This document shows positions 14,759 through 23,800 of a stretch of DNA of 26,536 nucleotides, piece after piece (within the stretch, counting starts at the first letter, position 1; each line of letters starts with the position of its first letter). The DNA comes from JBBDXI01 sp040902425 (GTDB lineage Bacteria; Planctomycetota; Phycisphaerae; Phycisphaerales; UBA1924), in the NCBI GenBank assembly GCA_040902425.1, contig JBBDXI010000055.1:1-26536 (forward strand), written 5' to 3'. The position numbers and the translations under genes were made by a program. The notes under the pieces were generated by a model. It was not told the origin of the DNA, did no database searches, and saw only the letters and a program-made list of their open reading frames with translations.

Positions 14759-15726
14759 GCCGTCCGTCCTGCCGGGGAACTGTGGGGGAACGCCGGACCG
14801 GCAGGCGGGACGCCTGCCCCACTGGGTTGCGGGATGCCCGCCCCACGGGCGCGGAGCATCGTGCGGGCGCGCTCGCCGGCCCGCAGCGCGGCGAGCATGG
14901 TGGCCACGGCCATGACCGTGAGGAACCCGCCGATCTGCATGACGCGGAAGGCCTGGATGGTGTAGGAGCCGCTGGCGGGGTCGTAGCGGTAGCAGCGGTG
15001 GAGGAAGAAGTCGGCGAGGGTCTTGGCGATCCTGCCCTCGCTGGCCTGGAGCAGGGCGATGCGCAGCTCGCCCTTGTCCTGGCCGAGGCCGTCGAGGTAG
15101 CCGCTGATCCGCCCGTCGGGGGTGAGGACCGTCAGGGCGGCGCCGTGGGCGTACTCGCCGGTCTCCTCGACGTAGCGGTAGGGGAAGCCCACCGCGTCGG
15201 CCAGCTTGCGGGCGTTGATCGGGCCGGAGACGTGGAAGGTCCAGCCCCGGTCGGCGATCGCCTGGTTCTTGTTGTAGCCGGCGAGGTAGGCGGCCTTGTT
15301 CTCCGCGGCCATCTTCGGCGTGTTGCGCGGGTCGAAGCTGATGACGACGACGCCGAAGTCCTCGCCGAGGGCGTAGGGGATGCCGTTGAGCCGCTCCTGG
15401 AGGCGCGAGAGCATGAGCGGGCACATCATCGGGCAGTTGTAGTAGACCAGGGCGAGCACGACGGGCTTGCCCTGGTTGAAGTACTGGCCGAGCTTGACCG
15501 CCCTGCCGGAGGAATCCGTGAACTCCAGGTCGAGCGGGATGCGCTCGCCGGGCTTCTGGATGAGGTCGAGGTCCTTCAGCGGAGCGGGCGGCTCCTTCAT
15601 GATGACCTGGGCCGGGGCCGGGGCGGCCCAAAGCGCAAAGCTCAAAGCGCAAAGCGCACATGCAGACCGGAGCAGCATCGCGCCGGCCCATGTGCGCTTT
15701 GCGTTTTGCGCTTTGCGCTTTCTCAT
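14755..15726 (-). CDS. SCO1/SenC/PrrC-type copper chaperone with repeat-encoded signal peptide
   Basis: Thioredoxin-fold protein that delivers copper to, or reduces, the CuA site of CoxB. C98 and C102 (CPMMC) and H194 (YAHGAALTVLTPDG) are the copper ligands. The 323-residue protein starts in an ATGA overlap with the gene before it, with GGAGG four bases upstream, so the start is firm. Residues 2-13 (RKRKAQNAKRTW) and 22-33 (ACALCALSFALW) come from the two arms of a 33-bp inverted repeat; they form the basic n-region and hydrophobic core of a signal sequence ending APAPA-Q. A C-terminal membrane helix (about 270-290) is present. The last residues (about GIPQPSGAGVPPAGP) are encoded by REP hairpins, and the stop overlaps coxB (ATGA). 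Confidence 0.93.
   Translation of the reverse strand: MRKRKAQNAKRTWAGAMLLRSACALCALSFALWAAPAPAQVIMKEPPAPLKDLDLIQKPGERIPLDLEFTDSSGRAVKLGQYFNQGKPVVLALVYYNCPMMCPLMLSRLQERLNGIPYALGEDFGVVVISFDPRNTPKMAAENKAAYLAGYNKNQAIADRGWTFHVSGPINARKLADAVGFPYRYVEETGEYAHGAALTVLTPDGRISGYLDGLGQDKGELRIALLQASEGRIAKTLADFFLHRCYRYDPASGSYTIQAFRVMQIGGFLTVMAVATMLAALRAGERARTMLRARGAGIPQPSGAGVPPAGPAFPHSSPAGRTA
14800..14823 (-). repeat. REP hairpin, class 1 variant, in the 3' end of the SCO gene
   Basis: Same layout as the REPs around the RAYT: head GTGG, 8-bp stem GGCAGGCG / CGCCTGCC around TCC. It is inside the SCO frame. A decayed second unit (GTGG head, GCGGG-CAT-CCCGC stem) follows at about 14830-14849. It shows that the RAYT-linked repeat family is also present 6 kb from the transposase. 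Confidence 0.85.
15630..15721. repeat. 33-bp inverted repeat of 7-bp words at the start of SCO
   Basis: Arms 15630-15662 and 15689-15721 match at 31 of 33 bases around a 26-base loop. Each arm is four tandem 7-mers based on AAAGCGC plus ACATG. On the mRNA this would form a very stable hairpin beginning at the second codon of SCO. Both arms are translated. Confidence 0.97.
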
Positions 15727-16145
15727 CTGGCCTCCGCGCGGGGTGAGCCGCCCTGGTTGCCGTGGTACTGCTGGATGACGCGCTGCATGGCCTGGTCGAG
15801 GGGGGTGGAGACCTTCCCGGCGGCCGCGGCCTCGGGGTTGGCCCAGCCGAAGGCGGCGAGGTGCTTCTCGGCGCCGGCCTTGTAGGCGTGGTAGTCGTCG
15901 GCGAGGCGGGTGTTCTCGATGCGCTCGGCGCGGAGGGTGGTGGTGTAGTTCTGGAAGTAGGCGATGCAGGCGACGATGACGCCGGCGACGAAGGCGAAGC
16001 TGCCGACGAAGGCGCCGATGAGCGCGAAGGGCCTCGCCTGGGAGCCGTGCTCCTCCTGGGGCATGCCCTCCTCGGAGGTGTGCATGTGCCAGGAGTCGGG
16101 CTGGTCGTCGAGGGCGACGGTGGGCTTGTGCGGGTCGTGGGTCAT
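15723..16145 (-). CDS. Small single-helix membrane protein between actF and SCO, function unknown
   Basis: 140 residues: a polar, His- and Glu-rich N-terminus (about 1-37), one membrane helix (about 40-63, FALIGAFVGSFAFVAGVIVA), and a helical soluble tail with LRAERIENTRLADDYHAYKA. No cofactor motif is visible. It starts seven bases after actF and its stop overlaps the SCO start (ATGA). The position inside an ACIII/caa3 operon and the single helix suggest a small accessory subunit of the supercomplex, but I know no named family. Confidence 0.75.
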   Translation of the reverse strand: MTHDPHKPTVALDDQPDSWHMHTSEEGMPQEEHGSQARPFALIGAFVGSFAFVAGVIVACIAYFQNYTTTLRAERIENTRLADDYHAYKAGAEKHLAAFGWANPEAAAAGKVSTPLDQAMQRVIQQYHGNQGGSPRAEAR

Positions 16146-16152
16146 GACCTTC

Positions 16153-17444
<1,292 letters not shown>

Positions 17445-17448
<4 letters not shown>

Positions 17449-18392
17449 CGGCCTGTTCCTCCGCCGGGGCCGGGGGGCGCGGTGGGGCCGGTGGCGCCGG
17501 TCGCCCCCGTGGGCCCCGTGGGCGCGGGCGGCGGCATGGCGCGGCGCTCATCCTCGAGGCGCTGGCGCTGGTCCTGCGGGACATCGTTCACCGACCCGGC
17601 CTGCGAGAGCTGCAGGGCCCGGATGTAGGCCACGACCGCCCACCCGTCGCGCTCGGAGAGGGCGTGGGCGTAGCTGGGCATCTTCAGGGCCTTGAGCTTG
17701 GCGGCCCGGGTCGGCGCATCGTCGCCGGGGGCGGGGAAACCGTCGGGCCCGGGGACGCCCCGCATGGCGGTGTCGAAGATGAAGCCGTCGGTGTTCTTCT
17801 GGTCCGGCTCCTGGGGATTGGTGTACTTGGGGTCGTGGAAGTTGGCGACGGTGTTGCCGGTCCACCGCTGTCCGACCATCCCCTCGCCCCGCCCCTGGTA
17901 GCCGTGGCAGACGGCGCAGTAGATGTTGAACCGCTCCTGGCCGCGCTTGAGCAGGGCGGCATCGACGGTGATCGGGATGCGGTCCACGTACACCGGCTTG
18001 CCGTCGGGGCGGACGCTCTGGATGCCGCGGAAGAGGGCGTCATCCTCCCGGAGGATGCGGGGGCGGTCGAGGATGGCGGCGAGGTCGGCGGGCAGCTGGG
18101 CGAGGGCGTCGGGCGTGGTGAAGGCCCAGCGTCCCCAGGCGACCGTGTGCTCCGGCGGCAGGCGCATGGCCCGCCCGTCGGCGAAGAACTCGGTCTGGGT
18201 CTGCGGGCGCCACTTGGGGCTGTCGTCCATGTCGGGGAAGAACTGGCGGGGCGGCTCGTCGGAGCGGTCGCCGCGGCAGCCGAGATTCACCACAGAGACA
18301 CCGAGGGCACAGAGCAGCAGCCCTGTGGCCCGGCATCGCGTCATGTTCAACCTCTGCATCATCTCTGTGTTCTCTGTGGGCTCTGTGGTCAT
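17445..18392 (-). CDS. actE: Alternative complex III monoheme cytochrome c lipoprotein ActE
   Basis: Carries electrons from the ACIII core on the outer face of the membrane. It has 315 residues from the ATG at 18392, which overlaps the actD stop (ATGA). The lipobox VVNLGC places the lipidated Cys at residue 39. The heme motif is C159-A-V-C162-H163 (FNIYCAVCHGYQGRG), and a Met ligand is likely in LKMPSYAHAL. The signal sequence is encoded by an inverted repeat: residues about 1-10 (MTTEPTENTE) and 27-36 (LCALGVSVVN) come from opposite arms. This n-region is long and not basic at its start, so the downstream Met at residue 17 (MTRCRATG) might be an alternative start. The tail is collagen-like (PTGPTGATGATGPTAPPGPG). 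Confidence 0.92.
18289..18389. repeat. Inverted repeat of 9-bp words at the start of actE
   Basis: Arm 18289-18314 pairs with arm 18363-18389 at 22 of 26 positions with one gap. The words are variants of CCACAGAG/ACACAGAG. The right arm touches the actE start codon, and both arms are translated as part of the ActE signal sequence. Confidence 0.9.
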
Positions 18393-18982
18393 TCCTCGAC
18401 CAGTTCGATCGCCTTGGCGCCGGTCTCCACCAGCAGCTTGCGTGTGGCCTGGGGGTCGAAGCGTGGGTCGCGGGCCTCGATGGCGATGGCGAAGCGGTCC
18501 TGGGAGACGCGGAGGAAGCGGTCCTTCTTGAACAGCGGGTGGTAGAAGCGCGGGAGGCCGTTCATGGAGAGCATGCTGAGCAGGGCGGTGAAGGCCGCGA
18601 GGAGCACGCTGATCTCGAAGATGACGGGCATCCACGGCTCCCACGCGTCGTAGGGCTTGCCCTGGACGACCAGCGGGTAGTCGACGGCGGTCATCCACCA
18701 CTGCATGAGCAGGGCGAGGCCGGTGCCGGTGAAGGCGCCGCAGGCGACCAGCAGGGGGAGCTTCGTCCGCTCCATGCCCATCGCGTCCTCGATGCCGTGG
18801 ATGGGGAAGGGGGCGTAGACATCCCACTGGGTGTAGCCGGCGTCGCGGACCCGCTCGGCGGCCTTGTAGACCTCGGCGGGCGTGTGGTACTCGGCGAGGA
18901 CGCCGTGGACCTCCTCGCCGGCCTCGGTGATGTAGCGGGCGGGGGGGCGGGGGATGAAGGGGAAGTAGTCGTAGATGGCCAT
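18389..18982 (-). CDS. actD: Alternative complex III subunit ActD (DUF3341)
   Basis: Membrane subunit of ACIII without cofactors. The 197 residues fit the DUF3341 family: an N-terminal alpha/beta domain (GVLAEYHTPAEVYKAAERVR, then YTQWDVYAPFPIHGIEDAMG), two membrane helices (about 75-95 and 120-142), and a C-terminal part with FKKDRFLRVSQDRFAIAIEA. The start at 18982 lies two bases after the stop of a 38-codon hairpin-encoded ORF (TGACCATG), so it is likely translated by ribosomes ending that ORF. Its stop overlaps the actE start. Confidence 0.93.
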   Translation of the reverse strand: MAIYDYFPFIPRPPARYITEAGEEVHGVLAEYHTPAEVYKAAERVRDAGYTQWDVYAPFPIHGIEDAMGMERTKLPLLVACGAFTGTGLALLMQWWMTAVDYPLVVQGKPYDAWEPWMPVIFEISVLLAAFTALLSMLSMNGLPRFYHPLFKKDRFLRVSQDRFAIAIEARDPRFDPQATRKLLVETGAKAIELVEE

Positions 18983-18984
18983 GG

Positions 18985-19101
18985 TCAGTTCCCGGGGGAG
19001 CGAGACAGCGACACAGCGAGACAGCGAGACAGGGGAAGAGACCGCGCGAGGGGTGCATCACCCCTGTCTCGCTGTCTCGCTGTTTCGCTCACTCGCTTCA
19101 T
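18985..19101 (-). CDS. 38-codon coupled leader ORF between actC and actD
   Basis: The ATG shares one base with the actC stop (TGATG) and the TGA stop is two bases before the actD ATG. The peptide has a polar, basic first half (MKRVSETARQRDRGD) and a mildly hydrophobic second half (RSLPLSRCLAVSLSRSPG), encoded by opposite arms of an inverted repeat. Its length is the same as that of the ORF between actB and actC, and the same as the number of residues before the lipidated Cys of ActE. I see no family. It may act only through its translation, opening the hairpin for actD, or give a small peptide. Confidence 0.55.
   Translation of the reverse strand: MKRVSETARQRDRGDAPLARSLPLSRCLAVSLSRSPGN
19014..19082. 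repeat. 22-bp perfect inverted repeat of 9-bp words between actC and actD
   Basis: Arms 19014-19035 and 19061-19082 are perfect complements around a 25-base loop and continue outward with mismatches. The word is CAGCGAGA with an added C or A (GAGACAGC). It occupies most of the actC-actD gap. Confidence 0.96.
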
Positions 19102-20741
19102 CAGTAGCCTCCCTCGCCGGAGACGCTCGGGGCCTGGTGGTGGCCGGGGAGGTGGTCCTTGCCGACGTGGGGGCCGTGCTCGCCGGGGTCGTGCGGGTCG
19201 GCCTGGGGCATGACGGCCTTGAGCTCGGCCATGGCGAAGACGGGGAGGAAGCGCATGAACAGGAGGAAGAGGGTGAGGAAGATGCCCAGCGAGCCGACGT
19301 AGATGCCGATGTCGACCGGGGTGGGGAAGAACATGTCCCACATGCCGGGGATCCAGCCGCGGTGGAGGCTGGTGACGATGATGACGAAGCGCTCGAACCA
19401 CATGCCGATGTTGATGAGGATGGCGACGACGAACACCACGAGCGGGCTGGTCCGCATGGCGCGGTTCCAGAAGAGCTGGGGGCTGAGGACGTTGCAGGTG
19501 ATCATGATCCAGTAGGCCCACCAGTAGGGGGCGAAACGCCCGTTCTCGCCGGCGAGGAAGGGGGGCATGAGCCGGTTGTAGACGAAGGCGTCGCGCTCGA
19601 AGGCGTTGGCCGAGTAGTAGGCGATGAAGAACTCCATGGCGTAGGCGAAGCCGACCATGTAGCCGGTGACCAGGAGGATCTTCGCCATGTTCTCGATGTG
19701 GCGAAGGGTGATGAAGTCCTTCATGTTGGGGTAGAGCTCGCGCGCCGGGATGAGCAGCGTGAGCACCATGGCGAAGCCGCCGAAGATGGCCCCGGCCACG
19801 AAGTAGGGCGGGAAGATGGTGGTGTGCCAGCCGGGGACCTGGCTGGTGGCGAAGTCGAACGAGACGATCGAGTGCACGGAGAGGACCAGGGGCGTGCTGA
19901 TGCCGGCGAGGAGGATGTAGGCCTTCTCGTAGCGGTGCCAGTGGCGGGAGCTGAAGCGCCAGCCGACCGCGAGGAGCCCGTAGACGATCGCCCGGACCTT
20001 GTCCACGCGGATGAGGGTGAGGGGGATCGTCGGCCCGGCGTCGCCGAGGCGGCGGAGGCGCTGGTCGGCGCGGTCGCGCAGCGTGGCCAGGTCCGGGATC
20101 ATGCCCATGTACCAGAAGAGCGCCGACACGGTGAAGTAGGTGCCGACCGCGAAGACGTCCCACAGCAGGGGGGAGCGGAAGTTGGGCCAGATCTGGTTGT
20201 ACCAGGGGATGGGGAAGAGGAACCAGGCCATCCACTGCCGCCCGACGTGGATGCCGGGGAAGAGGCCGGCGCAGATGACGGCGAAGATGGTCATCGCCTC
20301 GGCGGAGCGGTTGACGGCGGTCCGCCACTTCTGCTTGAAGATGCAGAGGATGGCGCTGATGAGCGTGCCGGCGTGGCCGATGCCGATCCACCACACGAAG
20401 TTGGTGATGTCCCAGGCCCAGGAGACAGTGTTGTTGAGGCCCCAGGTGCCGATGCCGGTGATGACCAGGTAGAGGACCAGGGTCATGCCGACGCCGGCGA
20501 CCGTGGCCGCGAGGCCGAAGGCGGGGAACCACCAGCGGCCGGGCTTGTTCTCGGCGTAGCCGCAGATGATGTCGGTGACCTCGGTGAAGCTGCGGTTGTT
20601 GAGGACCAGGGGGGCCCGCACCGCGGGGTCGTCGATGAGCGAGCCGTCGCCGGTGCCGGGGGCGGGGGCGACCAGTTCGCCCAGGGGGCGGAGGCCCGCG
20701 AGCCGTTCGGCGGTGACCTTGTCGGGGTTGATGCTGCTCAC
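19101..20741 (-). CDS. actC: Alternative complex III quinol-binding membrane subunit ActC (NrfD/PsrC-like)
   Basis: Polytopic subunit thought to hold the menaquinol site next to the Fe-S clusters of ActB. I start it at a GTG at 20741 that overlaps the stop of the 38-codon ORF (GTGA); an ATG at 20789 in the hairpin loop (MFAFRFSLFAF) would add 16 residues but has no ribosome site. The 546 residues have about ten membrane helices. Typical NrfD stretches are NFVWWIGIGHAGTLISAIL, with the conserved His near the quinol site, and LVLSVHSIVSFDFATSQVPG and MWFERFVIIVTSLHRGWIPG. The C-terminal tail is His- and Pro-rich (HDPGEHGPHVGKDHLPGHHQ). Confidence 0.94.
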   Translation of the reverse strand: MSSINPDKVTAERLAGLRPLGELVAPAPGTGDGSLIDDPAVRAPLVLNNRSFTEVTDIICGYAENKPGRWWFPAFGLAATVAGVGMTLVLYLVITGIGTWGLNNTVSWAWDITNFVWWIGIGHAGTLISAILCIFKQKWRTAVNRSAEAMTIFAVICAGLFPGIHVGRQWMAWFLFPIPWYNQIWPNFRSPLLWDVFAVGTYFTVSALFWYMGMIPDLATLRDRADQRLRRLGDAGPTIPLTLIRVDKVRAIVYGLLAVGWRFSSRHWHRYEKAYILLAGISTPLVLSVHSIVSFDFATSQVPGWHTTIFPPYFVAGAIFGGFAMVLTLLIPARELYPNMKDFITLRHIENMAKILLVTGYMVGFAYAMEFFIAYYSANAFERDAFVYNRLMPPFLAGENGRFAPYWWAYWIMITCNVLSPQLFWNRAMRTSPLVVFVVAILINIGMWFERFVIIVTSLHRGWIPGMWDMFFPTPVDIGIYVGSLGIFLTLFLLFMRFLPVFAMAELKAVMPQADPHDPGEHGPHVGKDHLPGHHQAPSVSGEGGY

Positions 20742-20854
20742 GGGGTTCCCCCGGGGGAAAGCGAAAAGCGAAAAGCGAAAGGCGAACATGAAGAGGGGCC
20801 GCGAGCGCGCTGTCCGGATTTGCGCTTTTCGCTTTTCGCTGTTCGCTTTGTCAT
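20738..20854 (-). CDS. 38-codon coupled leader ORF between actB and actC
   Basis: The ATG overlaps the actB stop (ATGA) and its TGA overlaps the actC GTG start (GTGA), so it is tied to both neighbours. The peptide begins with a strongly basic half (MTKRTAKSEKRKSGQRARG) and ends with an aromatic half (SPFAFRFSLSPGG); the two halves come from opposite arms of an inverted repeat. Length, layout and coupling match the ORF between actC and actD although the words differ. Its second half is less hydrophobic than a real signal peptide. Confidence 0.55.
   Translation of the reverse strand: MTKRTAKSEKRKSGQRARGPSSCSPFAFRFSLSPGGTP
20758..20849. repeat. 27-bp inverted repeat of 7-bp words between actB and actC
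   Basis: Arms 20758-20784 and 20823-20849 match at 25 of 27 bases around a 38-base loop. The word is AAAAGCG in tandem. It is the third hairpin of this type in the operon and is again AT-richer than its surroundings. Confidence 0.95.
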
Positions 20855-23800
20855 GAGATCGCCCCCAGCACCCGCAGGCTCAGGGCGTAGCCCTTGTCCA
20901 GGGCGCCCCGCGCCTGCTCGCGGATGAACGTGGAGCGGTCGATGGCGGAGTGGCCTTGGTCGTCGTGGCCTCCACCTTCGTGCCCGTGGACGCCGTGGTG
21001 CCCGAAGGGGTCCTCCTCGGGCCTGCGGAGCGCGGGGTTGGGGTTGGCGACGCGGACCATGTAGGTGGTCCGCGGCCGGGTGTTGAGGTAGCCCAGGAGC
21101 TGGTAGGTCCGCTGGCTCTCCTGCATCTGGCGGACGCGGCTGCCCGTGCCGCCGTTGCTCGCGGCGTCGAGGCGGTCACCGAAGACGATGGCGTCGGTGG
21201 GGCAGGCCTGCTGGCAGGCGGTCTGCACGAAGCCGTCGGGCATGACGTTCAGGTCGTGGAGCTTCATCTCGATCCGCGCCTCGTTGAGGCGCTGGATGCA
21301 GTAGGTGCACTTCTCCATGACGCCGCGGGACCGGACGGTGACGTCCGGGTTCTTCTGCATCTTCTCGATCTCGCTCAGCTTCTCGCGGAGGCGCGGGGGG
21401 ATGAGGTTGGGGTTGAGCTTGTTGTGCCGTCCGGAGCCGGTGATGCCGCCGCGGTCGGGAAGGACCGATTCGAGGGCCTCCTTGCCGACGTAGTCGCCGT
21501 TGAACTTCTTGACGCCGTAGTCGAAGAAGTTGAAGCGGCGGACCTTGTAGGGGCAGTTGTTCTCGCAGTAGCGGGTGCCGATGCAGCGGTTGTAGGCCTG
21601 GTAGTTGAGGCCCTCGGGGCCGTGGACGGTGGCGTTGACGGGGCAGACCGTCTCGCAGGGGGCGTTCTCGCACTGCATGCAGGGGACGGGCTGGTGGAGG
21701 ATGGCGGCCGGCTCGTTGAGGTCGTCGCCGGTGAAGTAGCGGTCCACGCGGATCCAGTGCATCTCGCGGTTCTTGGCGACTTCCTTCTTGCCGACGATGG
21801 GGATGTTGTTCTCGGCCTGGCAGGCGATGGTGCAGGCGCCGCACCCGGTGCACGTCGAGAGGTCGATGGACATTCCCCACTGCGGGCCCTTGGAGAAGGG
21901 CATCGCGGCGCCGGCGGGGATGCCGGTGCGGGTGCCGGTGAACGGGTGGGGGTAGATGCTGACGTTGGGGGGCGTGTGGGAGAGTTCCCCCCCGCCGACC
22001 TTCTCGGCGAAGTTGATCGGGAGATCGGCCTTGTGGCCGTAGAGCGGGTCCGCCGGGGGCTCCGTGGGGTTCTTCGCCGGATCGCCGTGCTTCTGCCAGG
22101 CGAGCAGGTCCACCGCGCGGCTGATCGTGGTCCGGCCCTCCAGCGTCCAGTGCGCCTGGGTGCTGGAGACCGGGTACTCGCCGTCGGCCCGCGCGGCCGT
22201 GACGCCGCGGGCGGTCAGCCCGGTCTGCGAGTCGCGGAGGAGGTAGGTGTTGAAGCCGACGCCGTCGCCGACGCGCCCGGCGATCTGCCGCCCGTAGCCC
22301 AGGGGCAGGATGACCGTGTGGTCGGCCATCCCGGGGAGGATCCAGACGGCCATCTCCAGCGTGCGCCCGCCGACGGTGATCGTCGCCCGCTGGCCGCTGG
22401 GGAACTTGCGGGTGTACATCTGGCTGGTCCGCGTGTCTGACCAGTTGTCGGGAAGGACGCCCAGGGCGCGGGCGGTGGCGGGGGAGACCAGGGCGGGGTT
22501 GTCCCACACGACGCGGGTGCCGGGCTGGGGGAGTTCCTGGAGCCAGCCGTTGTTGGCGAAGCGCCCGTCGTAGACCATGCCGGGGGCGAAGACGGCCTCG
22601 AGAGCGGCGGCGGATGGCGGGGCGCCGAACTGGAGTCTGGAGATGGCGTCGGCCACGGCGTCGAGGTTCACCTGCCGGGCCTCGGGCTGCTGCGGCGGGA
22701 TGGGGGAGAGCCCGTCGTGCAGGGCCCGCTTCCAGGCCTTCTCGAAGCCGGCCTCGCCGGTGCCGCCGCCCATCATGGCGCGCCAGGCCTGGCGGACGAT
22801 GGTGTAGCCGTCATCGACGCGGGGCGTGGTGCGCGGGGCCTGGGTGGCGCCCTGCGCAGCGGCGGGCTGGGCGACGGCCGCGGGGGAGCCGGCGGGGGCG
22901 GTGGCCGCGGCGTCGCCGCCGAGGATGGCGGCGTTGGGGTCGGCGATGATCGCGAGCAGCTCGAGGTCGCTGCGGGCGGGGTCGTAGATGGGCGCGATCA
23001 TGGGCTGGATGGGGGCGATGGCGCCGTCCCAGCTCATGGTGTCGCCCCAGGCCTCCAGCTCGCAGGCGCCGTTGAGGGACCAGCCGCTGGCGGCGGCCGT
23101 CTCGGTGGCGGGGGTGCTGAGGCAGATGCTGGTGACCTTGGCGAGCTTCTGGGCGAAGCCGAGGTCGGCGGGGGCGTCGTAGACGGGGTTGGTGTTGAGG
23201 CAGACGAGCGTCGTGACCGCGCCCGAGTCCATCGCCTGGGCGAGCTGGGCGAGGCCGCGGGCGGAGGGCGCGGCGAGCTCGGGGCTCATGGGGAGGTAGC
23301 TGACGGTCTTGCCGATGTTGCCCAGGGCGGCGTTCATCGCGTGGACGAGGGCGTGGATGGCGGGGGAGAGCGTTGGCCCAGCGACGAGGAGCGTCTCGCC
23401 GGCGCGGTAGGTGCCGGTGCCGGCGGGCTTGCCATCCTGGTAGTGCTTGGCGAGGACGAGGTCCTCGGCGACGGCCTCGGCCCACTGGGGCGGGATGTCG
23501 GCACCGGCGGGGGCCTGCATGCCGGCGAGCAGGTTCTGGAGCGGGCCCCAGCTGGCTCCCTGGGTCTTGTGGGCGACGGCCCGCGCGAGCATTACGGCGA
23601 AGGCCTCGATGCGCGAGGGGGCGAGGCGGAGGCGGTGGTCGGCGCAGGCGCCGGTGTTGCTCATCCCCGACTCGACCACGTAGAGGCGGCTCATCTCGTC
23701 CTGCGTGGTGAGGACGCGGCGCGTCGCGGCCCACTCGCGCTGGTGGATGAGGTTGGCCGGGTCCGCCTGGTCGAGGAAGTCGCGGTCGAGGGAGACGATG

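Noticed and set aside
18393..19061. ActE fused to upstream sequence in the same frame
   Set aside because: The upstream part is the shadow of actD in another frame; the ATGA overlap and the lipobox fix the start at 18392.
20742..20789. ActC starting at the ATG at 20789 with a hydrophobic MFAFRFSLFAF leader
   Set aside because: No ribosome site; the start lies in the hairpin loop, whereas the GTG at 20741 has a stop/start overlap and fits ActC length. It remains a minor alternative.
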